Assembly: GCF_012489685.1 (NCBI RefSeq)
Contig: NC_080045.1
Coordinates: 3,973,001 to 4,037,000, forward strand
Origin: Lotus japonicus
Taxonomy: Eukaryota > Streptophyta > Magnoliopsida > Fabales > Fabaceae
Reading direction: 5' to 3'
Length of the DNA stretch: 64,000 bases
The notes below the pieces were generated by a model. The model was not told where the DNA came from, made no database searches, and worked only from the letters and a program-made list of their open reading frames with translations. Shown here piece by piece: positions 31,380 through 44,700 of this stretch; position 1 is the stretch's first letter; every line of letters begins with the position of its first letter. The position numbers and the translations under genes were made by a program.

Positions 31380-34300
31380 GATTTCCTTTTGGCAGAAATG
31401 AAGAAGTTCTTCATTCATTTGAATAGGCCTAGCCTTGGTTGAAATCTGTTTGTCTGAAAAATCTTTTTCATAAGGAAGTTCCACCATATGGCTCCTTCTT
31501 TCCCAAAAAGCGTTGGGTAGATCAGAACAGATGCTGGATTGAATATTTTCCAAAATATTCTCAATCCTTGATTTAACAGAAGGTTGTTGCAATTGATCCT
31601 CAATGGTTCTGTAAGAGATTTCTTCCCTGAGGAAGTTGATCTGCTTCTCCTTGTAGGATATGACGTTCAAAGTCTTATCTATGGGAGGTTCAGAGAATTT
31701 GAACAAGATAGGCTGTCCAAGATGCTGAACAGTGATGCCGTTTTCGTCAGTATTATAGGGGAAGAGCTTCTTAATGAAAGGGGTCCCTATAATGATTTTT
31801 TGACTCAAATTTCTGACTAACATTTTTATGATAGCTGAGGGGATTTTATACTTGATCTTTAGTCTAGATCCTTCAGCAGCGCTGAGCTTCTCAGTAGTTT
31901 TCTCAAAATATCTGGTGGGAATGAGTCCCTCCGAGATACAACTGGAATCTGCCCCTGTGTCAAAGAGGGCAGGGATTTCGAGAATAAAATCTCCTATGAG
32001 GATTTTGACATGGATGAAGAATTTCTGAATGGTGACCTGGTTAATATTCTCCAGAAAGTCTTCGCAATTGTTGTTAGGAGCAGGATTGGAATCAGGTACA
32101 GAAGAATCATCTTCCTCATAATTTCTAGTCAGTTTTTCTAAGATAAGCTGCTGACTATTTTGGATTTGTTTGAGACTTTTAACCTCAGTCTTGAGGGAAT
32201 TGACTTCAGATTGAAGGTCTTGAATAGTGACGGGTTTGACCGTAGACTTCTCAAGACGCTTGAAAGTATCTCTAAGATTGAATTTATTGGTGGTTATAGG
32301 ACTTTTGGGAGGCCTATCTTCAAGAGTAGACCTGAGGCGTTCCAAATAGATTTTCTTTTCCTCAGGATCAGGGATAGAATTAATGGCCCTGAAGAGAAGA
32401 TCTTGTTCATTGGTCAAAGTGTTGATGGACAAGGTATTGACGGAAGATGATGATTGAGAATCATCATTCTGAATTTGATTTAGGTCTTCAGAGGCCTCAG
32501 AATCCGAAGAATTAGATTCTTCTTCATCAGAAGTTTGATTGAGGAGATTGTTGATCTTGTCCTCGATCTCAGGTTCAAGATGAAGCTCAGAGATTCTCCT
32601 TTTGAGTCTGCAATACCTGCTAATATGGCCCGGCTTGCCGCAGTTGTAGCAGGTAACATCTTTTCCTTGAGAGGGTCTAGTCTCAGGAGGGTTCTTTGGA
32701 ATTTGCGAAGATTGGGGTTTTGATCTAGGCTTGGGTTTCCTATGATCATTCCTGCTAGATCTCTTTCTCCATTGTTGTTTGGGAGGAGGATCTTGCTTTC
32801 TGGGTTTAGGTTTCTTGGGACAACCTTGAATTCCGAATTGTTCGCAGAAAGTACCCAAATCCCTGCGATTCTGAGACTTCTCCTTAGTGAGTTGCTGTTG
32901 GATTTTGTCATCCTGACAGATTTTGAGAGCAACTCTTTGAATGATAGCTATGAGCTGTCCATAACTAAGGGTGTGATATGGGATTTCTCCCCCCGGATTT
33001 TGGCTTCTAAGTTTCTCACGAACTTTGTCGCCAAAAGATTTAGGAAGACCGGCCAGGAATTTCTCTTTCCAGAAGGCTTGTTGGCTGTCTTCACGGGTGT
33101 AAACCATGGTCAGGAAGGTATCCTTATACCATCTGAAATCACCCAAAGATTTGCACTTCAGATTGGACAAAAGATCACCAGATCTGTCCTTGATGAGGGA
33201 AGGATCTCCAACAAAATGTTGGGCTATGGTAAAGATTAAGGAGTTGACAGCATCAGAGATGAATTTGCCATCTTCCATGATAGGATTACCTTCTTCATCA
33301 GTCTTGACAGCGGTCAAGATCTGATCCTTCTCGTCTTGAGTGAGATAATTATCCCACCAACCTTTGAGCTGGCCACAGAAACCAGCAACCAAGACTTCAA
33401 CGATAAGAGATTCAGGACAATTGTTGGCGGTAACATAGGCAGTGGCTACCATAGTCATATTTTGGAGGATTTTGGTGATGCCATACTCGTTTTCACCATC
33501 AATATTCCATTCATAGACATTGTTGGCACTGAAGCTTTTGAAGTTTGAAGATTCTTCTAAAAGAAGATTAGGAGCAGTAGCTCTAGGATAGTAGAGCTTG
33601 GTTTCTTTTCTCCACTGATTCTTAGAATTGTGAATGACAGTATTGACCGGAATACTCTTGATAGATTGAACGTCAGACTTCATAGATTGAATATCAGAAT
33701 CAGACTCAACCTTACCATCTTCAATATTATTTAAAGAAGTAGAGGTATTACGAGTAGAAGTACGAGTTTTTGGAGAAGGAGGAGCAGTAATAGTGGGATT
33801 AGAAACTGCTTCCGGAGTAGGTTCCGGAGTCTCAGGAGGTTCCGGAGTCTCAGGAATAACTTGTTTGAGAAGCTGAAGTTGCTCTACCACCTTTTGGAGG
33901 AGCTCATTGTCAGATTCCTTTTTTGCTCGAAGAGTTTGAGCCGAGTGTCTGGAACGGCTACTGATTTGAAAAGGTTTGAAAAGAGGTTTTTCAAGTTGAC
34001 ATCCTTTAGGGATATCAAGATTAGAAGAGGAAGGTTCAATCTTGACCTTTTCTTTTCCTTTCCTGGAAGAGGAATCCTGCACTTGGGATTCTCCAAGAAT
34101 TTGAAGATACTTATTGGTATAATTGGATTGTTCCATGAGGTCTTTGATGTCTTTACCAGTGACATCACCTTCTTCTTTCCTAGTCTTGAAGGGAGAAGCT
34201 AGGACAGGTGTAGATTGAACTCCTTTAAGAAGGAAAGGAGTTTTAGGTGGCAGGTTAGAAAGGGTTTCTTTTCCATCCTTATGCTGCCATTTAACCATGT

Positions 34301-35723
34301 CAATTTGGAAGGGGTAAGATTTCCAATTCTTGTTGGCATAATCTTGAAACCATTCAAAAAAGAAGATGTTTTGCTGGGTTTTCTCAAGGAACCCATAGAA
34401 TTTTTCTTGGATCTTCTTTCTCTTTTCACCCTGATACTTTGCAAAGAACCATTTTCTTTGCTGAGTCCATCGGTCAGAGTAGAAATCTGCCTTGATACTT
34501 CCTTTGTCGATGACGAATTCAGTAGTGATTTCTCCAATGAAATCAGAAGTTTCTCCAGGGGTTTCTAGAGAAGAATACGTTGGAGATAAGGTGGATTGAT
34601 GTTCTTCATCACCCTTGTCATAGGTAGTCTTGACAGGAGTGGTATTGACATATCCAGCCAAATGGATAGTAGATCCGTCATGAGGGAGGGAAGGTCGAGC
34701 GCTAGACTCGGGTTGGTTCCTTCTAGTCATAGAAAAAGATCTTCTGGACATGGCAGATTGGAAATCAGAGGATGTCCTAATAGATCTAGGGATGGAGAAA
34801 GAATTTCTTCTATCAAAGATGAGATCTACTTGGCCAGATTGGTGTTGGACAATTTCACGAAACTCAGGAGTTTCAACAGGTTGGGCTGGAGTAGCCTTTT
34901 CCAAAGACCATTTCTCTGGAAGGGTGATATCACTCCATTGGATGGTTTTGGGCACAATAACATTGGCCTTATCATAATCTGTGAGGAAGAGGGTAGTTTC
35001 TCCAGATTTCTCACAATTGGTTCGCAAGAAATAAGATTTGATAGAGTTCATTACCTTGTATTGAACCCTGTAGATCAAAGAGATTGGAATGGAATCTTCT
35101 TTCATATCAAGGCCGTGAAGCTTGATATTTAGGAAGAGGACATCAAGGATGTTTTTATCTTCCAGACTAACAGTTAGATCTGGGAAGCAATTGAAAAAGA
35201 TTGGTCCATTACTCAGGCTGGTTTCAACCGTTCCTAAGAGGGAGTCATGGAATTGATTATGTCTAATATCCCTAAGACAAAGGAGTACAGCGATGTCAAG
35301 AGATTTCCTGGTTAGGGGTTTAAGACCAACTTGAACACTACCTATATGAAGATAGTTGAAGTTCTTGCTGATATGTTCTTTGATGCTTTTCTCGGAAAGC
35401 AGATGGATTTCTTCATCATCAGATCTGAGCTTGTAGGTTTGCTCAACGGTTTTGATAATGAAATCTGATCGTTTGAAAAAGGATCCGTTTGGTTTGTAGA
35501 TCTCAGCATGAGAAATTTTTGGAATTTCCCAGTTGTCAAGATCTTGATTGATATCTTCAAAATGAATTTCTTCTTTGAAGACAGATTTGGATAATTGATT
35601 GGATTGATGAGGATGATCGATAGAAGAAGAAGAGGGTTGGGAAGATCTGAAAGAAAGCTTAGAAGAGAAAGAGCGAAGCATCATGAAAGATAGATCTTCC
35701 TTACCCGTAAGTATCATCACCAT
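31380..35723 (-). pseudogene. Viral ORF1, 5-prime three quarters (copy A)
   Basis: Open from the ATG at 35721-35723 leftwards. The first about 250 residues match the 30K-type movement protein of Caulimoviridae. Next come a basic coat-like region, a CCHC zinc knuckle (32610-32651) and an aspartic protease DTGA motif (about 31944-31965). Then the frame reaches the RT N-terminus, where it breaks at 31380 and runs on into inverted intergenic sequence. Compared with copy B there is an in-frame loss of about ten residues after the protease (near 31827). It lacks the RT core and RNase H, so it is not a complete polyprotein. Confidence 0.9.
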
Positions 35724-36150
35724 CACCTGGTTCTATAGAAACAGATAAATAAATTAGAAATATAAGTTAGGTTCTGCGTTGTTCTTAATAGTTGAGCAGT
35801 ATAGATCTGGATCAGACTTAAGCCACCACAAAAAGAAACTAAACAAGGACATTAAAAATATTCAGAACTTAATAACATGTCTGTAGTATGGCCAATATAG
35901 ACTTACTGCCACACAGGGACTTACTGCCTTCAACGCCTCCGCTGCAGAGATGATCATAAGTCTGAATAGTAATAATCCTAGAAGGTTTTCAAAAGAGCTT
36001 TCATTTTAGTTTAGTTCAAAGTGTACTACCAGTCCAGATCCGACCATAGTGCTTAATTATATAAGAACAGAACAGAGAAATAACTTATATCTAACATATT
36101 TAGCATGTTCCTACTTCCCCATCAGGCTCTGATACCAAGAGGGGGTCGGA
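35724..36150 (-). promoter_or_regulatory. Viral leader with tRNA-Met primer-binding site (copy A)
   Basis: On the minus strand TGGTATCAGAGCC (36125-36137) is complementary to the 3-prime end of initiator tRNA-Met, the site for minus-strand DNA priming in Caulimoviridae. It is followed by a 400-base leader to the ORF1 start. The bases before it (ccgaccccctctt, 36138-36150) are the end of the intergenic region. The circle junction is therefore preserved, showing that the integrated DNA derived from circular or concatemeric virus. Confidence 0.85.
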
Positions 36151-36153
36151 ATC

Positions 36154-36673
36154 TGGAGAAAACCCAGCAAAACATCTTCTTTTTTGAATGGTTTCAAGAT
36201 TATGCCAACAAGAATTGGAAATCTTACCCCTTCCAAATTGACATGGTTAAATGGCAGCATAAGGATGGAAAAGAAACCCTTTCTAACCTGCCACCTAAAA
36301 CTCCTTTCCTTCTTAAAGGAGCTCAATCTACACCTGTCCTAGCTTCTCCCTTCAAGACTAGGAAAGAAGAAGGTGATGTCACTGGTAAAGACATCAAAGA
36401 CCTCATGGAACAATCCAATTATACCAATAAGTATCTTCAAATTCTTTGAGAATCCCAAGTGCAGGATTCCTCTTCTAATCTTGATATCCCTAAAGGATGT
36501 CAACTTGAAAAACCTCTTTTCAAACCTTTTCAAATCAGTAGCCGTTCCAGACACTCGGCTCAAACTCTTCGAGCAAAAAAGGAATCTGACAATGAGCTCC
36601 TCCAAAAGGTGGTAGAGCAACTTCAGCTTCTCAAACAAGTTATTCCTGAGACTCCGGAACCTACTCCGGAAGC
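36154..36673 (+). pseudogene. Viral ORF1 fragment (coat region), inverted between two copies
   Basis: About 520 bases of the post-movement-protein/coat region (FFFEWFQDYANKNW to PETPEP) in plus orientation between two minus-strand copies. A TGA at about 36448 and a roughly 30-base internal loss near 36470 destroy the frame. Both ends join leader/primer-site sequence. Confidence 0.88.
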
Positions 36674-36674
36674 A

Positions 36675-37280
36675 TGTTCCTACTTCCCCATCAGGCTCTG
36701 ATACCAAGAGGGGGTCGGAAGCAGAAGGAGGGGGATGAGAAGAGGATTAAGAGAAGTAGGACGCCACCACGGAGGGGCTTTTCGGCTTTTTGCAGAAAAT
36801 TAAATTGCAGAAGGAATTAAAACAGGAGGCTCAGCCTTCCATAAACAGAAAAATAAAAACAGGAATTAAAACAGGAGGCTCAGCCTTCCATAAACAGGAA
36901 AATAAAACTTGAACAAGATATATATATTACATAAACATAGATTACAAAACTGAAACTTAAAAACTGAAAAACTGAAACTTAAAAACAGAAAAGATTGAAA
37001 GAAAGGAAAACTGAAGGAGAACTTACAGAAGGAATTCTCTCAGTGTTTCTCTCTCTAAACTCTCTATCTAAGCTCTACCCAAACTCTGCTTAACAAGGTT
37101 CAGAATGAGCCTATTTAAAGAAAAGATTGGGCACTGTTTGAATAGTTCCGGTTGAATAGTTCCGGTAGACGGTACTATTTGACTGGCACTATTTGCTACA
37201 GTAAAAAGTCAATTTTTACTATTTGCTACAGTACAAAAATTGAATTATTACAGAATAAAAATGATTACAAGACGACAAAC
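36675..37280 (-). promoter_or_regulatory. Viral intergenic region and second primer-binding site (copy B)
   Basis: Downstream of ORF2 in the minus-strand copy, with the primer site at 36694-36706 and about 20 bases of leader before the break. Leader therefore flanks copy B at both ends, giving a short terminal redundancy. Confidence 0.8.
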
Positions 37281-38705
37281 TTAGCAGAAGTCATCATCAT
37301 CTGATTCTGTGGTTTGGACAAAATCTGACGACCCAAGAGAGGATGGCTCGGAGACTTTGTGTTGAGGGGCCTTTGAAGATGAGGCTTGCTTAATTGGTTC
37401 CTTCAATAATTGAAGAGCAGATTGAAGATTTCTTAGCAAGTCTTCTTCTGTTGAAGCTCCTGCAAGGGCCGCTGTGATGTGGGCCTTTTGATTTAGCAAG
37501 AGGCTGGTTTGCGGACTTGCATGCTTGAGATATTTCTGGTTGTTTTTGAACCATTGAATTACTTTATCCTTGTGAGCTTTGGAAGCATCAAAAGCCTTCC
37601 ACCACTTGATAAGGGCATGTTTGTTGAGAATTGGTTGGGGTTTGGCTTTAAGACCGTACCTCCAAGAGAATACCCAAGAAAGGGAAAAGATTGTATAAAA
37701 GTTTAAACAATCAGGATAATTGTTAAACTCTTTGTCCCAATGTTTCAGGAAAAGATTGTATCCCTCCAGAACTTCAGGGGGAAAGATTTCAGTAGTTGGA
37801 CCAAAGAAGCTCCACCAAGAATGGAACCAAATTGGAAAGAAATATTTGTTGGTCCATTTGAAGTAAATGAGCCAAGAATGCTTGAAATTTTGGTTTTGCA
37901 AGCCAAGGATTGTAAATTCCCAAGCTTTGATGTAATCCCAATAATTAAAACCTATAGGGTCAAAATTCTGGGAAAATTTTCTGTAGGTGTTTGGATTGGG
38001 TCCAAAGTCAGTGGGACGAAGGACACGGAGAATTTGGAGTGTGGAGTGGGTAATTAGGGAGTTGTCATTTTTATCCCTAAAATGCTTAATATCCACACTG
38101 TTTGTATCAACCAAGATAAACTCATAGAATCTCTGGGTTTTGTTTGGGTGGATTGGATCAAGATAACCAGGGAAAAGTTTAGTACCAATTTTATTGGCGA
38201 GGTTCCCTCCTGAATGGTCCCACCATTCTGGTTCAATCAAGGTTTGGAATTTGGAGATAGTTTTGGTCAAATATTCCGATTTTGGGTTAGATTGGGTAAC
38301 TGGGCTAGATTGGGCAACAACAACTGGTTTCTTTCCATCATGAGTTGCTAAGCTTTTTGTTCTTTCAATAAAAGATTGGAGGGATTGGAGATCTAGGTCA
38401 TCATCTTTATCAGCGATGCTGGCCCAAGATTTATTTGGTAAATTGATGAGTCCCTGAGGAACATTATCCATGCCTGCTTGTTTGAAGGCAAGGAGAGTTG
38501 GAATTGATAAAGCATAATCAGCTTTGGTTTGTTTTGGTTGTGAAGATTGGTTTTGAGCAGTGGGCTCAGATTTTTGGACAGTGGGTCCAGATTGATGGGC
38601 AGTGGGCCCAGATAAGATTAAAGAGTCATAGATTATAATACCTTTGCTCTTTTCTTTGTTTCTTCCTCTTCCTCGGGAGGAGGAGGATCCTCCTCTGGAG
38701 GACAT
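37281..38705 (-). CDS. Viral ORF2, unknown function (copy B)
   Basis: 474 codons, intact, starting one base after the ORF1 stop at 38707-38709. It differs from copy 1 (29389-30813) at only a handful of residues, such as Tyr/Ser in the Pro-Thr repeat and Glu/Gly after WWDHS. No known domain is visible. Lying in inverse orientation to copy 1, the two form a long inverted repeat that could pair if both were transcribed together. Confidence 0.85.
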   Translation of the reverse strand: MSSRGGSSSSRGRGRNKEKSKGIIIYDSLILSGPTAHQSGPTVQKSEPTAQNQSSQPKQTKADYALSIPTLLAFKQAGMDNVPQGLINLPNKSWASIADKDDDLDLQSLQSFIERTKSLATHDGKKPVVVAQSSPVTQSNPKSEYLTKTISKFQTLIEPEWWDHSGGNLANKIGTKLFPGYLDPIHPNKTQRFYEFILVDTNSVDIKHFRDKNDNSLITHSTLQILRVLRPTDFGPNPNTYRKFSQNFDPIGFNYWDYIKAWEFTILGLQNQNFKHSWLIYFKWTNKYFFPIWFHSWWSFFGPTTEIFPPEVLEGYNLFLKHWDKEFNNYPDCLNFYTIFSLSWVFSWRYGLKAKPQPILNKHALIKWWKAFDASKAHKDKVIQWFKNNQKYLKHASPQTSLLLNQKAHITAALAGASTEEDLLRNLQSALQLLKEPIKQASSSKAPQHKVSEPSSLGSSDFVQTTESDDDDFC

Positions 38706-38706
38706 C

Positions 38707-41700
38707 TTATGATCTTCCCTGCAAATATTCACGAGTGAGGAAATCAGGGAGAGAATTGTTAGATCCTTTTATATATTCAATATCGAAGTCAAAAACGCTT
38801 AAAATAGCTTGCCATCTGGCAAAGATATGTTTTGAAGCTAAGTTTTTGACATCTTTTTGTAAGATTTCTTTCGCAGATTTGCAGTCTACACGGACTAAGA
38901 ATTTTTTATTAATCAAATCAGATTGAAATTTTGAAATAGATAAAACGATTGCTAAAACTTCTTTTTTGACAGTAGAATAATTCTGTTGAGCAGGATTCCA
39001 ATGTTTTGAAGTAAAAGCAATAATTTGTTCCTTGTCAAAAACCTTTTGTTTCAAAATACCACCAAAGCCAATATCAGAGGCATCAGTTTCAATAATTTTG
39101 AAAGCTTGAGGATTAAGGAGATAAAGACAAGGGAGATTCTTGACACGAAGTTTGATTTGTTTGACCACATTGGTATGAATATCGGACCAAGGTGGAGGAT
39201 CCTTCTTGAGTCTATCATGAAGGGGTTTGATTATGGTACTGAGTTGAGGACAGAAGTCCGCAACATAATTGAGACAACCCAGGAATCTTTGTAGTTGGGT
39301 TTTGTCAATGATTTGATCAGGGAATTTATCCGTGAACTCGATGGCTCTATTGATAGGAATGATGGTTCCTTGGTGGATGTTGTGACCAAGAAATCTGATT
39401 TTGGTTTGGAACAAACTGACCTTTGTCTTGGATACAGCCAAGCCATTCCTTTTGATTACAGAGATGAACGTATTGAGATGTTTGAAATGTTGATCTAAAG
39501 TTTGGGAAAAGATTAGAACATCGTCAATGTAGACAATAGTGAATTTGGAATAAGGATTGAAGATTTCGTTCATAATCCTTTGGAATTCAGATGGGGCGTT
39601 CTTTAGCCCAAAAGGCATAACGTTCCACTCATACTGCCCAAAAGGAACAGTAAAAGCAGTTTTATACCTATCCTTCTCTTGCAATTGGATTTGCCAGAAT
39701 CCAGATTTCATGTCGAATTTTGAAAAGACCTTAGCATCATGCAGTCTGGCTAAGAGATCTTTCTTGTTGGGGATAGGATATCTAATCCAACAAAGGGCTT
39801 GATTGAGAGGTTTGTAGTTAATAACCAGCCTAGGGGTTCCCCGTTCTATCTCAGCTTGTTTGTTGACATAGAAGGCTGCACAGGACCAAGGGCTCTTACT
39901 CCTGCGAATAAGTTTCTTTTCAAGGAGATCATTGATTTCCTTTTGGCAGAAATGAAGAAGTTCTTCATTCATTTGAATAGGCCTAGCCTTGGTTGGAATC
40001 TGTTTGTCTGAAAAATCTTTTTCATAAGGAAGTTCCACCATATGGCTCCTTCTTTCCCAAAAAGCGTTGGGTAGATCAGAACAGATGCTGGATTGAATAT
40101 TTTCCAAAATATTCTCAATCCTTGATTTAACAGAAGGTTGTTGCAATTGATCCTCAATGGTTCTGTAAGAGATTTCTTCCCTGAGGAAGTTGATCTGCTT
40201 CTCCTTGTAGGATATGACGTTCAAAGTCTTATCTATGGGAGGTTCAGAGAATTTGAACAAGATAGGCTGTCCAAGATGCTGAACAGTGATGTCGTTTTCG
40301 TCAGTATTATAGGGGAAGAGCTTCTTAATGAAAGGGGTCCCTATAATGATTTTTTGACTCAAATTTCTGACTAACAGAAATGGAGTTTCGATTTCAAGAC
40401 TACCATTTTTTATGATAGCTGAGGGGATTTTATACTTGATCTTTAGTCTAGATCCTTCAGCAGCGCTGAGCTTCTCAGTAGTTTTCTCAAAATATCTGGT
40501 GGGAATGAGTCCCTCCGAGATACAACTGGAATCTGCCCCTGTGTCAAAGAGGGCAGGGATTTCGAGAATAAAATCTCCTATGAGGATTTTGACATGGATG
40601 AAGAATTTCTGAATGGTGACCTGGTTAATATTCTCCAGAAAGTCTTCGCAATTGTTGTTAGGAGCAGGATTGGAATCAGGTACAGAAGAATCATCTTCCT
40701 CATAATTTCTAGTCAGTTTTTCTAAGATAAGCTGCTGACTATTTTGGATTTGTTTGAGACTTTTAACCTCAGTCTTGAGGGAATTGACTTCAGATTGAAG
40801 GTCTTGAATAGTGACGGGTTTGACCGTAGACTTCTCAAGACGCTTGAAAGTATCTCTAAGATTGAATTTATTGGTGGTTATAGGACTTTTGGGAGGCCTA
40901 TCTTCAAGAGTAGACCTGAGGCGTTCCAAATAGATTTTCTTTTCCTCAGGATCAGGGATAGAATTAATGGCCCTGAAGAGAAGATCGTGTTCATTGGTCA
41001 AAGTGTTGATGGACAAGGTATTGACGGAAGATGATGATTGAGAATCATCATTCTGAATTTGATTTAGGTCTTCAGAGACCTCAGAATCTGAAGGATTAGA
41101 TTCTTCTTCATCAGAAGTTTGAATGAGGAGATTGTTGATCTTGTCCTCGATCTCAGGTTCAAGATGAAGCTCAGAGATTCTCCTTTTGAGTCTGCAATAC
41201 CTGCTAATATGGCCCGGCTTGCCGCAGTTGTAGCAGGTAACATCTTTTCCTTGAGAGGGTCTAGTCTCAGGAGGGTTCTTTGGAATTTGCGAAGATTGGG
41301 GTTTTGATCTAGGCTTGGGTTTCCTATGATCATTCCTGCTAGATCTCTTTCTCCATTGTTGTTTGGGAGGAGGATCTTGCTTTCTGGGTTTAGGTTTCTT
41401 GGGACAACCTTGAATTCCGAATTGTTCGCAGAAATTACCCAAATCCCTGCGATTCTGAGACTTCTCCTTAGTGAGTTGCTGTTGGATTTTGTCATCCTGA
41501 CAGATTTTGAGAGCAACTCTTTGAATGATAGCTATGAGCTGTCCATAACTAAGGGTGTGATATGGGATTTCTCCCCCCGGATTTTGGCTTCTAAGTTTCT
41601 CACGAACTTTGTCGCCAAAAGATTTAGGAAGACCGGCCAGGAATTTCTCTTTCCAGAAGGCTTGTTGGCTGTCTTCACGGGTGTAAACCCTGGTCAGGAA

Positions 41701-44300
41701 GGTATCCTTATACCATCTGAAATCACCCAAAGATTTGCACTTCAGATTGGACAAAAGATCACCAGATCTGTCCTTGATGAGGGAAGGATCTCCAACAAAA
41801 TGTTGGGCTATGGTAAAGATTAAGGAGTTGACAGCATCAGAGATGAATTTGCCATCTTCCATGATAGGATTACCTTCTTCATCAGTCTTGACAGCGGTCA
41901 AGATCTGATCCTTCTCGTCTTGAGTGAGATAATTATCCCACCAACCTTTGAGCTGGCCACAGAAACCAGCAACCAAGACTTCAACGATAAGAGATTCAGG
42001 ACAATTGTTGGCGGTAACATAGGCAGTGGCTACCATAGTCATATTTTGGAGGATTTTGGTGATGCCATACTCGTTTTCACCATCAATATTCCATTCATAG
42101 ACATTGTTGGCACTGAAGCTTTTGAAGTTTGAAGATTCTTCTAAAAGAAGATCAGGAGCAGTAGCTCTAGGATAGTAGAGCTTGGTTTCTTTTCTCCACT
42201 GATTCTTAGAATTGTGAATGACAGTATTGACCGGAATACTCTTGATAGATTGAACGTCAGACTTCATAGATTGAATATCAGAATCAGACTCAACCTTACC
42301 ATCTTCAATATTATTTAAAGAAGTAGAGGTATTACGAGTAGAAGTACGAGTTTTTGGAGGAGGAGGAGCAGTAATAGTGGGATTAGAAACTGCTTCCGGA
42401 GTAAGTTCCGGAGTCTCAGGAGGTTCCGGAGTCTCAGGAATAACTTGTTTGAGAAGCTGAAGTTGCTCTACCACCTTTTGGAGGAGCTCATTGTCAGATT
42501 CCTTTTTTGCTCGAAGAGTTTGAGCCGAGTGTCTGGAACGGCTACTGATTTGAAAAGGTTTGAAAAGAGGTTTTTCAAGTTGACATCCTTTAGGGATATC
42601 AAGATTAGAAGAGGAAGGTTCAATCTTGACCTTTTCTTTTCCTTTCCTGGAAGAGGAATCCTGCACTTGGGATTCTCCAAGAATTTGAAGATACTTATTG
42701 GTATAATTGGATTGTTCCATGAGGTCTTTGATGTCTTTACCAGTGACATCACCTTCTTCTTTCCTAGTCTTGAAGGGAGAAGCTAGGAAAGGTGTAGATT
42801 GAGTTCCTTTAAGAAGGAAAGGAGTTTTAGGTGGCAGGTTAGAAAGGGTTTCTTTTCCATCCTTATGCTGCCATTTAACCATGTCAATTTGGAAGGGGTA
42901 AGATTTCCAATTCTTGTTGGCATAATCTTGAAACCATTCAAAAAAGAAGATGTTTTGCTGGGTTTTCTCAAGGAACCCATAGAATTTTTCTTGGATCTTC
43001 TTTCTCTTTTCACCCTGATACTTTGCAAGGTTCTTTGCTGAGTCCATCGGTCAGAGTAGAAATCTGCCTTGATACTTCCTTTGTCGATGACGAATTCAGT
43101 AGTGATTGCTCCAATGAAATCAGAAGTTTCTCCAGGGGTTTCTAGAGAAGAATACGTTGGAGATAAGGTGGATTGATGTTCTTCATCACCCTTGTCATAG
43201 GTAGTCTTGACAGGAGTGGTATTGACATATCCAGCCAAATGGATAGTAGATCCGTCATGAGAGAGGGAAGGTCGAGCGCTAGACTCGGGTTGGTTCCTTC
43301 TAGTCATAGAAAAAGATCTTCTGGACATGGCAGATTGGAAATCAGAGGATGTCCTAATAGATCTAGGGATGGAGAAAGAATTTCTTCTATCAAAGATGAG
43401 ATCTACTTGGCCAGATTGGTGTTGGACAATTTCACGAAACTCAGGAGTTTCAACAGGTTGGGCTGGAGTAGCCTTTTCCAAAGACCATTTCTCTGGAAGG
43501 GTGATATCACTCCATTGGATGGTTTTGGGCACAATAACATTGGCCTTATCATAATCTGTGAGGAAGAGGGTAGTTTCTCCAGATTTCTCACAATTGGTTC
43601 GCAAGAAATAAGATTTGATAGAGTTCATTACCTTGTATTGAACCCTGTAGATCAAAGAGATTGGAATGGAATCTTCTTTCATATCAAGGCCGTGAAGCTT
43701 GATATTTAGGAAGAGGACATCAAGGATGTTTTTATCTTCCAGACTAACAGTTAGATCTGGGAAACAATTGAAAAAGATTGGTCCATTACTCAGGCTGGTT
43801 TCAACCGTTCCTAAGAGGGAGTCATGGAATTGATTATGTCTAATATCCCTAAGACAAAGGAGTACAGCGATGTCAAGAGATTTCCTGGTTAGGGGTTTAA
43901 GACCAACTTGAACACTACCTATATGAAGATAGTTGAAGTTCTTGCTGATATGTTCTTTGATGCTTTTCTCGGAAAGCGGATGGATTTCTTCATCATCAGA
44001 TCTGAGCTTGTAGGTTTGCTCAACGGTTTTGATAATGAAATCTGATCGTTTGAAAAAGGATCCGTTTGGTTTGTAGATCTCAGCATGAGAAATTTTTGGA
44101 ATTTCCCAGTTGTCAAGATCTTGATTGATATCTTCAAAATGAATTTCTTCTTTGAAGACAGATTTGGATAATTGATTGGATTTATGAGGATGATCGATAG
44201 AAGAAGAAGAGGGTTGGGAAGATCTGAAAGAAAGCTTAGAAGAGAAAGAGCGAAGCATCATGAAAGATAGATCTTCCTTACCCGTAAGTATCATCACCAT
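38707..44300 (-). pseudogene. Viral ORF1, full length with one frameshift (copy B)
   Basis: It covers the whole polyprotein: movement protein (about 44170-43500), coat region, CCHC knuckle (41194-41235), protease DTGA (about 40528-40549), RT YIDD (39514-39531), RNase H and the C-terminal end at 38707. A net 7-base loss near 43027-43033, relative to copy A, shifts the frame between the movement-protein and coat parts. The first ATG-frame ends at 42783, and the second frame is open from 43047 on the gene strand. Apart from this lesion I see no other break. It is the most complete viral genome in the window. Confidence 0.9.
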
Positions 44301-44700
44301 CACCTGGTTCTATAGAAACAGATAAATAAATTAGAAATATAAGTTAGGTTCTGCGTTGTTCTTAATAGTTGAGCAGTATAGATCTGGATCAGACTTAAGC
44401 CACCACAAAAAGAAACTAAACAAGGACATTAAAAATATTCAGAACTTAATAACATGTCTGTAGTATGGCCAATATAGACTTACTGCCACACAGGGACTTA
44501 CTGCCTTCAACGCCTCCGCTGCAGAGATGATCATAAGTCTGAATAGTAATAATCCTAGAAGGTTTTCAAAAGAGCTTTCATTTTAGTTTAGTTCAAAGTG
44601 TACTACCAGTCCAGATCCGACCATAGTGCTTAATTATATAAGAACAGAACAGAGAAATAACTTATATCTAACATATTTAGCATGTTCCTACTTCCCCATC
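44301..44700 (-). promoter_or_regulatory. Viral leader of copy B, broken at the primer site
   Basis: The leader matches 35724-36124 but stops at 'ccccatcag' where the primer site should follow. There it is joined to an ORF2 fragment, so the primer site on this side is lost. Confidence 0.8.
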
